From contig NZ_POXG01000007.1 in assembly GCF_003044565.1 (NCBI RefSeq), positions 84,954 through 148,953 on the forward strand: DNA of 64,000 nucleotides, written 5' to 3'. Every line of letters begins with the position of its first letter. Within the stretch, counting starts at the first letter, position 1. A program made the translations under genes and the position numbers. Source of the DNA: Neisseria sicca (lineage in GTDB: Bacteria; Pseudomonadota; Gammaproteobacteria; Burkholderiales; Neisseriaceae). Below the pieces are notes generated by a model. The model ran no database searches. It was given only the letters and a program-made list of their open reading frames with translations, and was not told the origin of the DNA. This document shows positions 46,331 to 55,529 of the stretch, one piece after another.

Positions 46331-46494
46331 TTCTATTCGCAGCCCATTATTCATCTGACACCAGCCTCCCTCTTTTTATCAGAAGCGTTTTGAAAAAAGA
46401 CGCAGATTAGGGTTTCAGACGACCCTCGTGTCGGTTTACCTGAAGGGAAATCGGTGTTATTGTGTTTGGCAGTCTGTTGAAAATAAAATGATTT

Positions 46495-47424
46495 ATGGAA
46501 AGAGACTCTTTAAACAGCCAGCATTTCGTCCGGCTGGTGCAACAAGGCGGCGGCAGCGATTATCTGAGCGGCAATTACCGTTTCGATACGCTGCACAGCG
46601 GCATTTCCGTGCATGGCGGCTGCGTGATCGCGCAAAAGGATTTCCAAAGTACGCAGCTTGCCGAGCCGTATATTTCGTTTATTCTGCTGCTGGAAGGGCG
46701 TTTGGATTTTGCCATCAATCAAAACCGCTATCAGATTGAGGCTGACGGCGGACGGGTGGTGCTGATTGCTGCGGAGGAGGAGATTTTGTTCAGCCGTTAT
46801 CTCTATCAAGGGGAGAAAACGGCGAAAATCACGTTGAAAGGCATAGAGCAATGGCTGTCGCAACCGCAATACGCGGCGATGCTGCCGGCGGTTTACCGCG
46901 AGACGGTGCGGCATTGGCATTTGAGCGATGAATTGCGCGCTTTGGCGGAAAACAGTTTGATGCTGTCGGCGCAGGGCGACGGGCTGGGCGATGTTTTGCA
47001 GCGCGAAGCCGATGCTTTGCAGTTGCTCGCGGGATTGTGGCGCGATTTTTGCAGCCGTTATCCATTGTCGCCGTCGTCTGAAAAATCGGGCGGGACGGTT
47101 CGCCCGTCGGATGGGGACGGGTTTGTGCATGGTTTGAATCAGGCATTTGACCAAGGCGCGCACCAAGTGGCGGAACTCGCCGCCGCGCTGCATGTCAGCG
47201 AACGGACGCTGCAACGCCGCCTGCGGGATTATTTCGGAATTACCGTCAGCGACTGGCTGCGGCACAAACATATGCAATATGCGCTGTATGCGTTGACGAC
47301 GGGCAAAGAGAGCATCAGCGAAATCGCTTACCGCTGCGGCTACGGACACACATCCAGCTTCACGCAGGCATTCAAGCAATATTTCGACTGCACGCCTGCG
47401 GAGGTGCGCAAGCGGGAGGATTGA
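46495..47424 (+). CDS. AraC family transcriptional regulator
   Basis: A 309-residue regulator. The C-terminal double helix-turn-helix is complete (VAELAAALHVSERTLQRRLR and SISEIAYRCGYGHTSSFTQA, about 220-300). The N-terminal half (SGNYRFDTLHSGISVHGGC, then SFILLLEGRLDFAINQNRY) resembles the sensor half of PchR/MpeR-type regulators, which respond to siderophores or fatty acids; the ligand here is unknown. No target gene is adjacent, since a CREE lies 9 bp after the stop. A DUS is read as SPSSEKSG in the linker. Confidence 0.9.
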   Translation: MERDSLNSQHFVRLVQQGGGSDYLSGNYRFDTLHSGISVHGGCVIAQKDFQSTQLAEPYISFILLLEGRLDFAINQNRYQIEADGGRVVLIAAEEEILFSRYLYQGEKTAKITLKGIEQWLSQPQYAAMLPAVYRETVRHWHLSDELRALAENSLMLSAQGDGLGDVLQREADALQLLAGLWRDFCSRYPLSPSSEKSGGTVRPSDGDGFVHGLNQAFDQGAHQVAELAAALHVSERTLQRRLRDYFGITVSDWLRHKHMQYALYALTTGKESISEIAYRCGYGHTSSFTQAFKQYFDCTPAEVRKRED

Positions 47425-47432
47425 TGTTTAAT

Positions 47433-47589
47433 TATAGTGGATTAACTTTAAACCAGTACGGCGTTGCCTCGCCTTAGCTCAAAGAGAACGATTCTCTAAG
47501 GTGCTGAAGCACCAAGTGAATCGGTTCCGTACTATCTGTACTGTCTGCGGCTTTGTCGCCTTGTCCTGATTTAAATTTAATCCACTATA
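47433..47589. repeat. CREE, long form, after the AraC gene
   Basis: A 157-bp element with standard ends and the internal block (GAGAACGATTCTC, GGTGCTGAAGCACC). It is inserted 9 bp beyond the AraC stop codon. Confidence 0.95.
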
Positions 47590-47606
47590 ACGTTTAATCG
47601 ATGCTT

Positions 47607-47639
47607 AAAGGTCGTCTGAAACGGTTTCAGACGACCTTT
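47607..47639. terminator. DUS hairpin terminator between AraC and xerC
   Basis: AAAGGTCGTCTGAAA and TTTCAGACGACCTTT are separated by only CGG. It lies in a convergent gap and can serve both strands. Confidence 0.88.
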
Positions 47640-47683
47640 GTTTATACCGAGTCTTAGAGTTGAAACCGCTCAAGCCGCCCTCT

Positions 47684-48583
47684 TCACTTCTTGCGTTTCG
47701 CCCGCGGATGCCCCTCGTCGTAAACCTTTGCCAGATGGTCGAAATCCAGCTTGGTGTAAATCTGCGTGGTCGAGAGGTTGCTATGCCCCAGCAGCTCTTG
47801 CACGGCGCGGATGTCGCGCGAGGATTGCAAAAGGTGGCTGGCGTAGCTGTGGCGCATCATGTGCGGGGAAATGTGTTGTCCGCTGCCCTGCTGCACCGCC
47901 CATGTCTGAAGGCGTTTTTGGATTTGCCGCTGTCCGAGCCGCGTGCCGTTTTTGCCGGTAAAAAGCGCGGTTTCGCTGTCTGCCGCGACGCGTTCGAACA
48001 GATAGGCGCGCAAGGCTTCGACGCTTTTGCCCGACAGCGGGACTTGCCGCTCTTTCCTGCCTTTACCGGTTACGCTCACCCAGCCTTCGTCCAGCAACAC
48101 ATCACCCAAATCCAATCCGTGTATCTCGCTCAGGCGCAGGCCGCTTCCGTACATCAGTTCAAACAAGGCATGGTCGCGCACTGCCAAACTGTCGTTGGCG
48201 GGCGTGCTGTCGAGCATATGGTTCAACTCTTCCTGCGGCAAGGCTTTGGGCAGGCGTTCAGGCAGGCGCGGGGCTTTCAGGTTGAAGGTCGGGTCGTTGT
48301 CCATCATGCCCGACTGCACGAGCCAGCCGCAATATTGCCGCCACGCCGATAATTTGCGCGCCAGCGTCCGTTCGCTCAAACCTTGTTGCGACAGCCGTTT
48401 CAACGCCGCCACAAAATCGCGCCGCGTCAAATCCTGCGTCGTTTCAGACGACCCTTCCGTCAAAAGCCGCACGAGTTCGGTCAAATCGCGACCGTATGCA
48501 GACAGCGTGTACGCCGACTTGCCTTGTTGTCCCAACATTTTCAAATAGCCGTCCAAAGACAGTCCGAAATCGCGCGCCAACAT
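47684..48583 (-). CDS. xerC: Tyrosine recombinase XerC
   Basis: A 299-residue Xer recombinase. The ATG at 48583 is chosen: it follows the thioesterase stop and gives [20 protein letters not shown]. The N-terminal SAM-like DNA-binding domain is followed by the catalytic domain with Arg in [14 protein letters not shown], Lys in [10 protein letters not shown], His-Arg in [12 protein letters not shown], His in LLGHSNL and the nucleophile in [10 protein letters not shown]. With XerD it resolves chromosome dimers at dif. A DUS is read as EGSSETTQ. The start codon follows directly on a DUS whose TGA ends the thioesterase gene. Confidence 0.95.
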   Translation of the reverse strand: MLARDFGLSLDGYLKMLGQQGKSAYTLSAYGRDLTELVRLLTEGSSETTQDLTRRDFVAALKRLSQQGLSERTLARKLSAWRQYCGWLVQSGMMDNDPTFNLKAPRLPERLPKALPQEELNHMLDSTPANDSLAVRDHALFELMYGSGLRLSEIHGLDLGDVLLDEGWVSVTGKGRKERQVPLSGKSVEALRAYLFERVAADSETALFTGKNGTRLGQRQIQKRLQTWAVQQGSGQHISPHMMRHSYASHLLQSSRDIRAVQELLGHSNLSTTQIYTKLDFDHLAKVYDEGHPRAKRKK

Positions 48584-48585
48584 TT

Positions 48586-49014
48586 TCAGACGACCTCCAA
48601 CACGGTTTTCAAAGCCTCCGGCAATCGGCAAACCTTTTGGCGCGCATAATCGAAACACACCATGCCCGTGCGCGCCCGTGCCAGCACCTTGCCGTCCGTA
48701 ATGCGCGTCAGGCGGAACAACAATGCAAACCCGCCCTTGCCGATGTCCTCAACGCCCATTTCCGCCGACAATTCATCGCCGTAAAAGCCTTGTGCCAGAT
48801 ATTGCACCGCCGCGTCCGCCATAATCAGCCCCGCGCCGCCCGCGTCCGTTTCGCTCCAGCCCAAACCCGCCAGCCAGCGCATCCGCACCTCATGGCACAA
48901 ACGCAAAACGGCATCGTTCGCCAGATGACCGCCGTAATTCACGTCGCCCACCTGCACGCATAAGGTCGTCTGAAACAACACCGCATCCACATCCGACACT
49001 GCCAACTTACCCAT
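48586..49014 (-). CDS. Hotdog-fold acyl-CoA thioesterase family protein
   Basis: A 142-residue protein of the 4-hydroxybenzoyl-CoA thioesterase/YbgC class: [20 protein letters not shown] (about 22-41), with a metal- or substrate-site Asp/Asn-Tyr-Gly-Gly-His region, then [12 protein letters not shown] and [13 protein letters not shown]. The ATG at 49014 is preferred to a GTG one codon earlier. The stop codon is the TGA inside a DUS (GAG GTC GTC TGA), and the xerC ATG begins 2 bp after it, so the two are coupled. The substrate is unknown. Confidence 0.85.
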   Translation of the reverse strand: MGKLAVSDVDAVLFQTTLCVQVGDVNYGGHLANDAVLRLCHEVRMRWLAGLGWSETDAGGAGLIMADAAVQYLAQGFYGDELSAEMGVEDIGKGGFALLFRLTRITDGKVLARARTGMVCFDYARQKVCRLPEALKTVLEVV

Positions 49015-49178
49015 CACACACCTCCCGCCGCCGTTTCAGACGACCGCAACAACAAACCGTTATTATAAACCATGTCAGACAAATACCGACCGCACCGCTT
49101 GCCCGCCGCAGCCGCAAAAAATCTCATTAACATATAAAACCGATGTAGCCCCGTGTAGTCTTTTAATAAGAAAAACAT

Positions 49179-49184
49179 TATAAT
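49179..49184 (+). promoter_or_regulatory. Probable -10 box of fba
   Basis: TATAAT lies 42 bp upstream of the fba start codon after a T/A-rich run. The -35 region (around GTAGTC at 49155) matches the consensus poorly. Confidence 0.55.
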
Positions 49185-49225
49185 TTCCCACATCACCATC
49201 CCACTACCTCACCAAGGAGATTTAA

Positions 49226-50290
49226 ATGGCACTCGTATCCATGCGCCAACTGCTCGACCATGCCGCCGAAAACAGCTACGGCCTGCCCGCATTCAACGTC
49301 AACAACCTCGAACAAATGCGCGCCATCATGGAAGCCGCAGACCAAGTCAACGCTCCCGTTATCGTTCAAGCATCCGCCGGCGCGCGCAAATATGCAGGCG
49401 CGCCGTTTTTACGCCACCTGATTCTGGCGGCAGTCGAAGAATTCCCGCACATCCCCGTCGTCATGCACCAAGACCACGGCGCATCGCCCGACGTGTGCCA
49501 ACGCTCCATCCAACTGGGCTTCTCCTCCGTCATGATGGACGGCTCGCTGATGGAAGACGGCAAAACCCCGTCCACCTACGAATACAACGTCAACGCCACC
49601 CGTACCGTCGTTAACTTCTCCCACGCCTGCGGCGTATCCGTCGAAGGCGAAATCGGCGTATTGGGCAACCTCGAAACCGGCGAAGCAGGCGAAGAAGACG
49701 GCGTAGGCGCAGTCGGCAAACTCTCTCATGACCAAATGCTCACCAGCGTTGAAGATGCCGTACGCTTCGTCAAAGACACTGGCGTCGACGCGCTCGCCAT
49801 CGCCGTCGGCACCAGCCACGGCGCATACAAATTCACCCGTCCGCCCACCGGCGACGTATTGCGTATCGACCGCATCAAAGAAATCCACCAAGCCCTGCCC
49901 AACACCCACATCGTCATGCACGGCTCCAGCTCCGTTCCTCAAGAATGGCTGAAAGTCATCAACGAATACGGCGGCAAAATCGGTGAAACCTACGGCGTAC
50001 CCGTAGAAGAAATCGTCGAAGGCATCAAACACGGCGTGCGCAAAGTCAACATCGACACCGACCTGCGCCTCGCCTCCACCGGCGCCATCCGCCGCTTCAT
50101 GGCAGAAAACCCGTCCGAGTTTGACCCGCGCAAATACCTGAGCAAAACCGTCGAAGCCATGAAACAAATCTGTCTCGACCGCTACCTCGCATTCGGCTGC
50201 GAAGGTCAGGCAGGCAAAATCAAACCTGTTTCACTTGAGAAAATGGCAACCCGCTACGCCAAAGGCGAACTGAACCAAATCATCAAATAA
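49226..50290 (+). CDS. fba: Class II fructose-1,6-bisphosphate aldolase
   Basis: A 354-residue metal-dependent aldolase of glycolysis and gluconeogenesis. It starts [20 protein letters not shown] after a strong AAGGAG ribosome site. Zinc ligands and active-site residues lie in [13 protein letters not shown] (about 80-92), [24 protein letters not shown] and [10 protein letters not shown]. The full length and the [10 protein letters not shown] tail fit the type B class II (CbbA-like) aldolases of Neisseria. It is monocistronic with a strong terminator. Confidence 0.98.
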   Translation: MALVSMRQLLDHAAENSYGLPAFNVNNLEQMRAIMEAADQVNAPVIVQASAGARKYAGAPFLRHLILAAVEEFPHIPVVMHQDHGASPDVCQRSIQLGFSSVMMDGSLMEDGKTPSTYEYNVNATRTVVNFSHACGVSVEGEIGVLGNLETGEAGEEDGVGAVGKLSHDQMLTSVEDAVRFVKDTGVDALAIAVGTSHGAYKFTRPPTGDVLRIDRIKEIHQALPNTHIVMHGSSSVPQEWLKVINEYGGKIGETYGVPVEEIVEGIKHGVRKVNIDTDLRLASTGAIRRFMAENPSEFDPRKYLSKTVEAMKQICLDRYLAFGCEGQAGKIKPVSLEKMATRYAKGELNQIIK

Positions 50291-50303
50291 ACAACGGGCA
50301 ACC

Positions 50304-50332
50304 AAACGGGCGGCCATCCAAGCCGCCCGTTT
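50304..50332 (+). terminator. Rho-independent terminator after fba
   Basis: AAACGGGCGGC and GCCGCCCGTTT form a perfect GC-rich 11-bp stem with a 7-nt loop, followed by TGTTTTG. Confidence 0.95.
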
Positions 50333-50396
50333 TGTTTTGAAGGGGGTATGGAGAGCAAGTTCAAATCCATACGGCGTTACTCTGCCCGTCCTGATT

Positions 50397-50551
50397 TATA
50401 GTGGATTAACTAAATCAGGACAAGGCGACGAAGCCGCAGACAGTACAGATAGTACGGAACCGATTCACTTGGTGCTTCAGCACCTTAGAGAATCGTTCTC
50501 TTTGAGCTAAGGCGAGGCAACGCCGTACTGGTTTAAAGTTAATCCACTATA
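50397..50551. repeat. CREE, long form, after fba
   Basis: A 155-bp element with TATAGTGGATTA/TAATCCACTATA ends and the long internal block. Immediately to its left, 50368-50398 (TACGGCGTTACTCTGCCCGT, then CCTGATTTATA) resembles a collapsed CREE remnant. Confidence 0.95.
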
Positions 50552-50617
50552 AAAGGTCGTCTGAAAACGGCTTCAGGTTCAATAAAACCTGCTGCGTTTG
50601 TTTTCAGACGACCTTTT
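50552..50617. terminator. DUS hairpin adjoining the CREE after fba
   Basis: AAAGGTCGTCTGAAAACG and GTTTTCAGACGACCTTT enclose an inner AGGTT/AACCT stem, followed by TTTT. It directly abuts the CREE end. Confidence 0.85.
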
Positions 50618-50679
50618 TTTGCCGTCACGGCGACTTTGCCGCCTTCCCCGCTAGTGTGGGATTCGATGGCGGACTGCGA

Positions 50680-51336
50680 TTATTCGTCGCTGCATTGCTT
50701 CAAATTAAATTGTGCGGCGGCAGCTTCGCGCTTGTATGCTTCTTCATTGAGGTAGCTCGGACGGTAATCCTTCAGCCATTCATCCATCGGGGCAAGCGCC
50801 TTGCGACATGCTGCTTTGTCTCCGGCATTTTTATAGCTGACGGACAAATCGTTCAGCGTCCGCATCCAGTCGGTCAGATAGAGGAACTTGTCGCATTCGT
50901 TGAGATAACGTTGTTTGATAGCGGCAGCTTCGCGATAGCGTTTGCCCTGATAGGTCGTCTGAAAACGTTTTTCCATTGCTGCCGTGCCTTTTGCGGAACA
51001 GGCGGCAGGCATTTTGTAATACGTCGCATCGAAAGTTGCATTATGTCCGCAGTATTCTTGGCAGGCTTCGCGGGCAGAATCCGGAATAGTCAGCTTCACG
51101 CTGTTGTCGGCAAAGAAGAAATGTACGATGCAGCCATCACGGTCTTTGCTGACGCGGTTTTTAATCGTGCCTTCATACTCGCATACATTGCCGTTTCGAC
51201 TGATGGTTTCGACAGAAAACTGCTTGCCGTTGAGTGTCAATGAGCCGCTACTGAGACGGTCTTCCGCCAGAACATAATCTTGTGCGGCAGCGTGCAGGGA
51301 AAAGCTTGTCAGCAGGAGAAATGCGAGGGTTTTCAT
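50680..51336 (-). CDS. Exported Cys-containing protein, unknown function
   Basis: A 218-residue protein with a Sec signal peptide (MKTLAFLLLTSFSLHAAAQ, about 1-19). The ATG at 51336 is used; a TTG one codon earlier is possible. The mature part has about eight Cys (GNVCEYEG, DRDGCIVHFFF, EACQEYCGHNATFDATYYKM), suggesting periplasmic disulphides. I do not recognise the family; some traits (a Cys-rich head and an alpha-helical second half, EEAYKREAAAAQFNLKQC) recall small lysozyme-inhibitor-like or Sel1-free proteins, but I would not assign it. A DUS is read as KRFQTTYQG. Confidence 0.75.
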   Translation of the reverse strand: MKTLAFLLLTSFSLHAAAQDYVLAEDRLSSGSLTLNGKQFSVETISRNGNVCEYEGTIKNRVSKDRDGCIVHFFFADNSVKLTIPDSAREACQEYCGHNATFDATYYKMPAACSAKGTAAMEKRFQTTYQGKRYREAAAIKQRYLNECDKFLYLTDWMRTLNDLSVSYKNAGDKAACRKALAPMDEWLKDYRPSYLNEEAYKREAAAAQFNLKQCSDE

Positions 51337-51409
51337 CAATGTGCTTTCTTATAATTTACGGAGAAAATGAAGGAGAATGCGATTGGCTCGGTGCTTCATC
51401 TGATGCTTT

Positions 51410-51566
51410 TATAGTGGATTAACTTTAAATCAGGACAAGGCGACGAAGCCGCAGACAGTACAGATAGTACGGAACCGATTCACTTGGTGCTTCAGCACCT
51501 TAGAGAATCGTTCTCTTTGAGCTAAGGCGAGGCAACACCGTACTGGTTTAAATTTAATCCACTATA
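51410..51566. repeat. CREE, long form, upstream of the exported Cys protein gene
   Basis: A 157-bp element with standard ends and the long internal block. It lies 74 bp upstream of the start codon at 51336 (minus strand). Confidence 0.95.
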
Positions 51567-51600
51567 TTATGCAACGAGCAATGTGGATTGTACCGCAATA

Positions 51601-51644
51601 AAAAGGTCGTCTGAAACGCCAAACAGCATTTCAGACGACCTTTT
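51601..51644 (-). terminator. DUS hairpin terminator after the LprI-like lipoprotein gene
   Basis: AAAAGGTCGTCTGAAA and TTTCAGACGACCTTTT are separated by 12 bp. It lies 52 bp after the minus-strand stop at 51696. Confidence 0.85.
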
Positions 51645-51695
51645 TAATAACGGATGACGACGGCTCCAACACCAGCCGTCCGTCGGCTTTGCAGC

Positions 51696-52712
51696 TTAGT
51701 TAATCGAATAGCCGCGCAGATATTGAGTACGCTCGCGCGTCATGCGGGTATCGCATTGGAGCTTGAGGTATTCGTTTTGCGCGGGACTGTCCGCCCTAGC
51801 CGCTGCCTGTTGGCAGTTTTGGTTTTTGGTTTGAATCCAAGCGCGTTGTTCTGCCAGCATTTCTTGTTGGACAGTGCGCTCCATACCGTCCCATACGCCT
51901 TTGATTTCTGACTCAGCCTGATGGTTTTGCGAACGGGCATTGTCCAAATCGCTTTGAGAGAACGACGGCTGTTCCGGCTTCTCTTCGTTGTCAGGACGCA
52001 GGATTTCGGTTTCAAGACCGGCGGCAGGCGGTACGCCCGAAGCTTGGCTCGCCGCATTGTTTTCCAAAATATCCTCCGCTTTGGCAACAGGTGGCTCTTC
52101 AACGGCTTTGCTTTGCAGGATTTTAATCGCTTCTTCTTTGCTGACTGCCTTGCCGTCTATCATCACGATGCTTTTCACGCCGTAAGGCAGCAGCAAGGAA
52201 GACAGGGTTTGCGCGGTCATGTTGACGGTATTGTCTTCCAAAGAAACCGTACCGACTTTCGGATCGGGCGTATAGCGGACGCGGGCTGAGAAAGTGTTGT
52301 TCTCAAAACTCAGGTTGCTGCCCATGATTTTCTGCTGAAGCATTTCGGTCAAGCCGGTGTTGCTGTAAATCAGCGGACTGTTGGCATCGGCGGAGCGCAA
52401 TACTTCGGCAGGGATTTGGATTTTCAAATCGGCGCTACACAGGGATTTGTTGTCTTCTGTGATTTCTTGCGGATTGTCCAAGACGATATTCAACTCGGAG
52501 CCGGCGGCAATGATTTTATCGGCATCGACAAATTGGCGACTGTCGGCACGGACAAAGGCACGCGCCTCGCGCTTGATGGTTTCTTGGATTTGGTTGCGGA
52601 TACTTTGAATAGCGGCGGGATTGCCACACTCCAAAGCCTGCTTGGGTTCTTCTTTGCCGCACGCCGCCAACATCAGGGCGATAAGCGGCAAAGCCAGCAG
52701 TTTCTTGTGCAT
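51696..52712 (-). CDS. Lipoprotein with C-terminal LprI-like (DUF1311-type) domain
   Basis: A 338-residue lipoprotein: signal peptide with lipobox LMLAAC, acylated Cys18 (AACGKEEPKQ). A middle region of about 170 residues (ALECGNPAAIQSIRNQIQET onward) is of no family I recognise. A low-complexity Pro/Glu linker (about 205-250) leads to a C-terminal lysozyme-inhibitor LprI-like domain (AWIQTKNQNCQQAAARADSP, then LKLQCDTRMTRERTQYL). It is anchored in the membrane facing the periplasm and may protect against lysozyme; that function is inferred only from the domain. Confidence 0.85.
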   Translation of the reverse strand: MHKKLLALPLIALMLAACGKEEPKQALECGNPAAIQSIRNQIQETIKREARAFVRADSRQFVDADKIIAAGSELNIVLDNPQEITEDNKSLCSADLKIQIPAEVLRSADANSPLIYSNTGLTEMLQQKIMGSNLSFENNTFSARVRYTPDPKVGTVSLEDNTVNMTAQTLSSLLLPYGVKSIVMIDGKAVSKEEAIKILQSKAVEEPPVAKAEDILENNAASQASGVPPAAGLETEILRPDNEEKPEQPSFSQSDLDNARSQNHQAESEIKGVWDGMERTVQQEMLAEQRAWIQTKNQNCQQAAARADSPAQNEYLKLQCDTRMTRERTQYLRGYSIN

Positions 52713-52776
52713 AAATAATACTCCTTGATACGGCTCGGAAACCGAACCGTTTTGTCGTTCAGACGACCATCATAAC

Positions 52777-52817
52777 AAAAGCACTTGCAACAAGTAAATA
52801 ATGTTGCAAGTGCTTTT
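52777..52817 (-). terminator. Rho-independent terminator after gltS
   Basis: AAAAGCACTTGCAAC and GTTGCAAGTGCTTTT form a perfect 15-bp stem with an 11-nt loop. It does not use DUS, and lies 24 bp after the gltS stop on the minus strand. Confidence 0.92.
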
Positions 52818-52841
52818 TCAACGAACGGTGATAACGCTTAC

Positions 52842-54062
52842 TTATCTGTGGATATAGTTTACGAAACCAGAGAGAATCAACGCGTTAATCAAGTCCACAA
52901 AGAACGCGCCGACCATAGGCACAATCAAGAACGCTTTATGCGAAGGACCGAAGGTTTGCGTGATGGACTGCATATTGGCAACGGCGGTCGGCGTTGCACC
53001 CAAGCCGAAACCGCAATGCCCCGCTGACAAAACTGCCGCATCGTAATCGCGTCCCATAAAGACGTAGGTTACAAATGTCGCATACAGAATCATGACAACG
53101 GTTTGTACGGCAAGGATGACGGTTACAGGACCTGCCAGACCGGTCAATTCCCACAGTTTCAGGTTCAACAGAGCCATAGCAAGGAAAAGCGACAGGGAGG
53201 CATTGCCGAATACGTCGATGGCGCGGTCGAACATATTAACTTTAAATGCAGAAGTCAAAATGTTGCGGATGACGACACCGGCAAACAAACTCCATACAAA
53301 TTTCGGCAAGTCATACAGATATTCTTTATCGTAGCCGTCCACAATTTCGGCAAATGCCAAACACGCTGCAAACATAGCAAGCGTTTCGACGGCGGATTCG
53401 GCAGTAATCAGACGTGTGCGCTTTGCTTGCTCGAATACATCATCAGTCTGCTCATCGGTATTTTCTACGCTTGAGCTTTGTTCAATAGGCTTGCGACCCA
53501 TTCTATTAATCAGAAGACGTGCGACCGGACCGCCAATCAAGCCGCCGAACACCAGCCCGAAGGTAGCCGAAGCCATACCCAATCCGGTAGCACCGACCAA
53601 GCCGAATTTGCTTTCAAAGTCAGGCCCCCATGCACCTGCCGTACCGTGTCCGCCGGTCAGCGTAATCGAGCCGGTAATCAAACCGATTAGAGGATCCAGT
53701 CCCAATAACGTTGCCAAGCCGACGCCGACAAAGTTTTGCACGACGATAAACGCCCCTACGACGGCAGTGAAAATCACCAATGGCAGACCGCCCGCTTTCA
53801 AACGGGAGAAGTCCGCACTCAAACCGATGGATGTAAAGAAAATCAGCATGAATGCGTCTTGCAGCGGTTTTTCAAATTTGAAGCTCACGTCGTAAGCCTG
53901 ATGCAGCGCAAACAAGATAATCGCAGCAATCAAGCCGCCTGCCACAGGCTCGGGAATGTTGAAATCGCGCAGGAATTTGACCTTTTGGACCAAAAACTTA
54001 CCAATCAACAAAACCAATGTGGCGGCAATCAACGTGTAGTAGCTGTTAAATTCCCATTCCAT
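52842..54062 (-). CDS. gltS: Sodium/glutamate symporter GltS
   Basis: A 406-residue inner-membrane carrier with about ten hydrophobic spans. The ATG at 54062 (MEWEFNSYYTLIAATLVLLI) follows a GAGGTAAAA stretch acting as ribosome site. The two re-entrant loop motifs are clear: TGSITLTGGHGTAGAWGPDF (about 137-156) and CGFGLGATPTAVANMQSI (about 355-372). It takes up glutamate with sodium. An AT-rich 280-bp region lies upstream. Confidence 0.96.
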   Translation of the reverse strand: MEWEFNSYYTLIAATLVLLIGKFLVQKVKFLRDFNIPEPVAGGLIAAIILFALHQAYDVSFKFEKPLQDAFMLIFFTSIGLSADFSRLKAGGLPLVIFTAVVGAFIVVQNFVGVGLATLLGLDPLIGLITGSITLTGGHGTAGAWGPDFESKFGLVGATGLGMASATFGLVFGGLIGGPVARLLINRMGRKPIEQSSSVENTDEQTDDVFEQAKRTRLITAESAVETLAMFAACLAFAEIVDGYDKEYLYDLPKFVWSLFAGVVIRNILTSAFKVNMFDRAIDVFGNASLSLFLAMALLNLKLWELTGLAGPVTVILAVQTVVMILYATFVTYVFMGRDYDAAVLSAGHCGFGLGATPTAVANMQSITQTFGPSHKAFLIVPMVGAFFVDLINALILSGFVNYIHR

Positions 54063-54340
54063 AATTGTTTTACCTCTCAAAAAATGTTTTTCTATTGTTC
54101 TTTTCGAGTATTTGCCCGATAAGATTCAAACGAATGGATATTAGGGCACGAGTTAAAAATTGTCAAAGAATAGCCTTTTGTTTTCGATTTTTTTACATAT
54201 GGCATTTTTAAAATCATCAAAATATTTATAATCATCATGCTATTACATAAGACTACTTTTTGTTTATTAATTAAATATTTTTAATCTGAATGATATTATT
54301 GTTGACAATTCTTTTCATCAGAATATGAGCTTGATAACTG
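54063..54340. other. AT-rich intergenic region upstream of gltS
   Basis: About 280 bp of strongly AT-rich DNA without a gene. It contains several -10-like boxes on both strands, and the gltS promoter is probably here, but none stands out with a matched -35. Confidence 0.5.
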
Positions 54341-54387
54341 AAAAGGTCGTCTGAAAACTTGGAAATCAAGTTTTCAGACGACCTTTT
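54341..54387. terminator. DUS hairpin between parA and gltS
   Basis: AAAAGGTCGTCTGAAAACTTG and its full complement form a 21-bp stem with a 5-nt loop, the longest perfect DUS stem in the window. It lies directly beside the CREE. Confidence 0.9.
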
Positions 54388-54494
54388 TATGGTGGATTAA
54401 ATTTAAATCAGGACAAGGCGACGAAGCCGCAGACAGTACAGATAGTACGGCAAGGCGAGGCAACGCCGTACTGGTTTAAATTTAATCCACTATA
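54388..54494. repeat. CREE, short form, after parA
   Basis: A 107-bp element with a slightly altered left end (TATGGTGGATTA) and a normal right end (TAATCCACTATA). It lies 28 bp beyond the parA stop. Confidence 0.93.
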
Positions 54495-54522
54495 TCTTTC
54501 AGACTTTATCTTTCAGGCTCAA

Positions 54523-55293
54523 TCAACCTTTAGTACGCTCCAACAGTTCTTCCGCCAAGGCGAGGTAGGCTTTGGTGCCTTTGGCGTTGGCGTCGTAGGC
54601 GAGTGCGGGCATGCCGTGGCTGGGGGCTTCGGCGAGGCGGACGTTGCGGGGGATGACGGTTTGGAACATCAGGTTGCCGAAATGTTGGAAAAGCTGTTCG
54701 CTGACTTCGACGACGAGGCGGCTGCGGCTGTCGTAGAGGGTGCGGACGATGCCGGTGATGTCGAGGCGCGGGTTGATTGCCTGACGGATTTTGCGCACGG
54801 TGGCGATGAGGTCGGAGATGCCTTCGAGGGCATAGTATTCGCACAACATGGGGACGATGACGCCGTTGGCGGCGACGAGTCCGTTGAGCGTGAGCAGGGT
54901 CAGTGAAGGGGGACAGTCGATGAGGACGAAGTCGTAGTCGTTTTCGACGGTTTGCAGGGCGTTTTTGAGGCGGATTTCACGGGCGATTTCTTGCACCAGC
55001 TCGATTTCGGCTCCGGCAAGCGCACGGTTTGCGCCGAGTACGTCGTAGCTGCCGTCCCCGCTGCGGACGACGGCGGTTTTGATGTCGGTATCGCCCAATA
55101 CGACTTGGTACACGCCTTCTTCGAGGCGTGCTTTGTCTATGCCGCTGCCTGTGGTAGCGTTGCCTTGCGGGTCGAGGTCGATGACGAGGACGCGTTTGCC
55201 TTTGGAGGCGAGCGATGCCGCGAGGTTGACGGTGGTGGTGGTTTTGCCGACGCCACCTTTTTGGTTGGCGACGGCGAGGATTTGTGCGCTCAT
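54523..55293 (-). CDS. parA: ParA family chromosome-partitioning ATPase
   Basis: A 256-residue ParA/Soj. The deviant Walker A is QKGGVGKTTTTVNLA (about 11-25), Walker A' is LVIDLDPQGNATTGSG and Walker B is FVLIDCPPSLTLLTLN. It lacks an N-terminal DNA-binding extension, as chromosomal ParA proteins do. With ParB bound at parS it helps segregate origins. No parB follows: the downstream flank is a CREE and a DUS hairpin, so it is transcribed alone or with genes upstream. The start MSAQILAVANQKGG is standard. Confidence 0.95.
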   Translation of the reverse strand: MSAQILAVANQKGGVGKTTTTVNLAASLASKGKRVLVIDLDPQGNATTGSGIDKARLEEGVYQVVLGDTDIKTAVVRSGDGSYDVLGANRALAGAEIELVQEIAREIRLKNALQTVENDYDFVLIDCPPSLTLLTLNGLVAANGVIVPMLCEYYALEGISDLIATVRKIRQAINPRLDITGIVRTLYDSRSRLVVEVSEQLFQHFGNLMFQTVIPRNVRLAEAPSHGMPALAYDANAKGTKAYLALAEELLERTKG

Positions 55294-55529
55294 GTTTTTG
55301 CTGCTGTCGGATAGGTGAATGGCGGAATTTTAACGTTTTTTGCTTGAAATGGGTATAAGGTCGTCTGAAAAGGGGCTGCGACAGGCAAAAGGTATCTTTG
55401 TCACATTTCTGTCTGCGTTTCGGTAAATTCTCTTTAAATTAAATTCAGACAAAGCAAGGTAATGCCTGCTGATTCAATATGGGTTTTCTATATAATATGC
55501 CGTTTTTATAACTGTCGTAGAGATATACC

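Noticed and set aside
49014..49199. 61-codon minus-strand frame between the thioesterase and fba
   Set aside because: It runs through a DUS and covers the fba promoter, has no ribosome site or recognisable sequence, and only incidentally abuts the thioesterase start.
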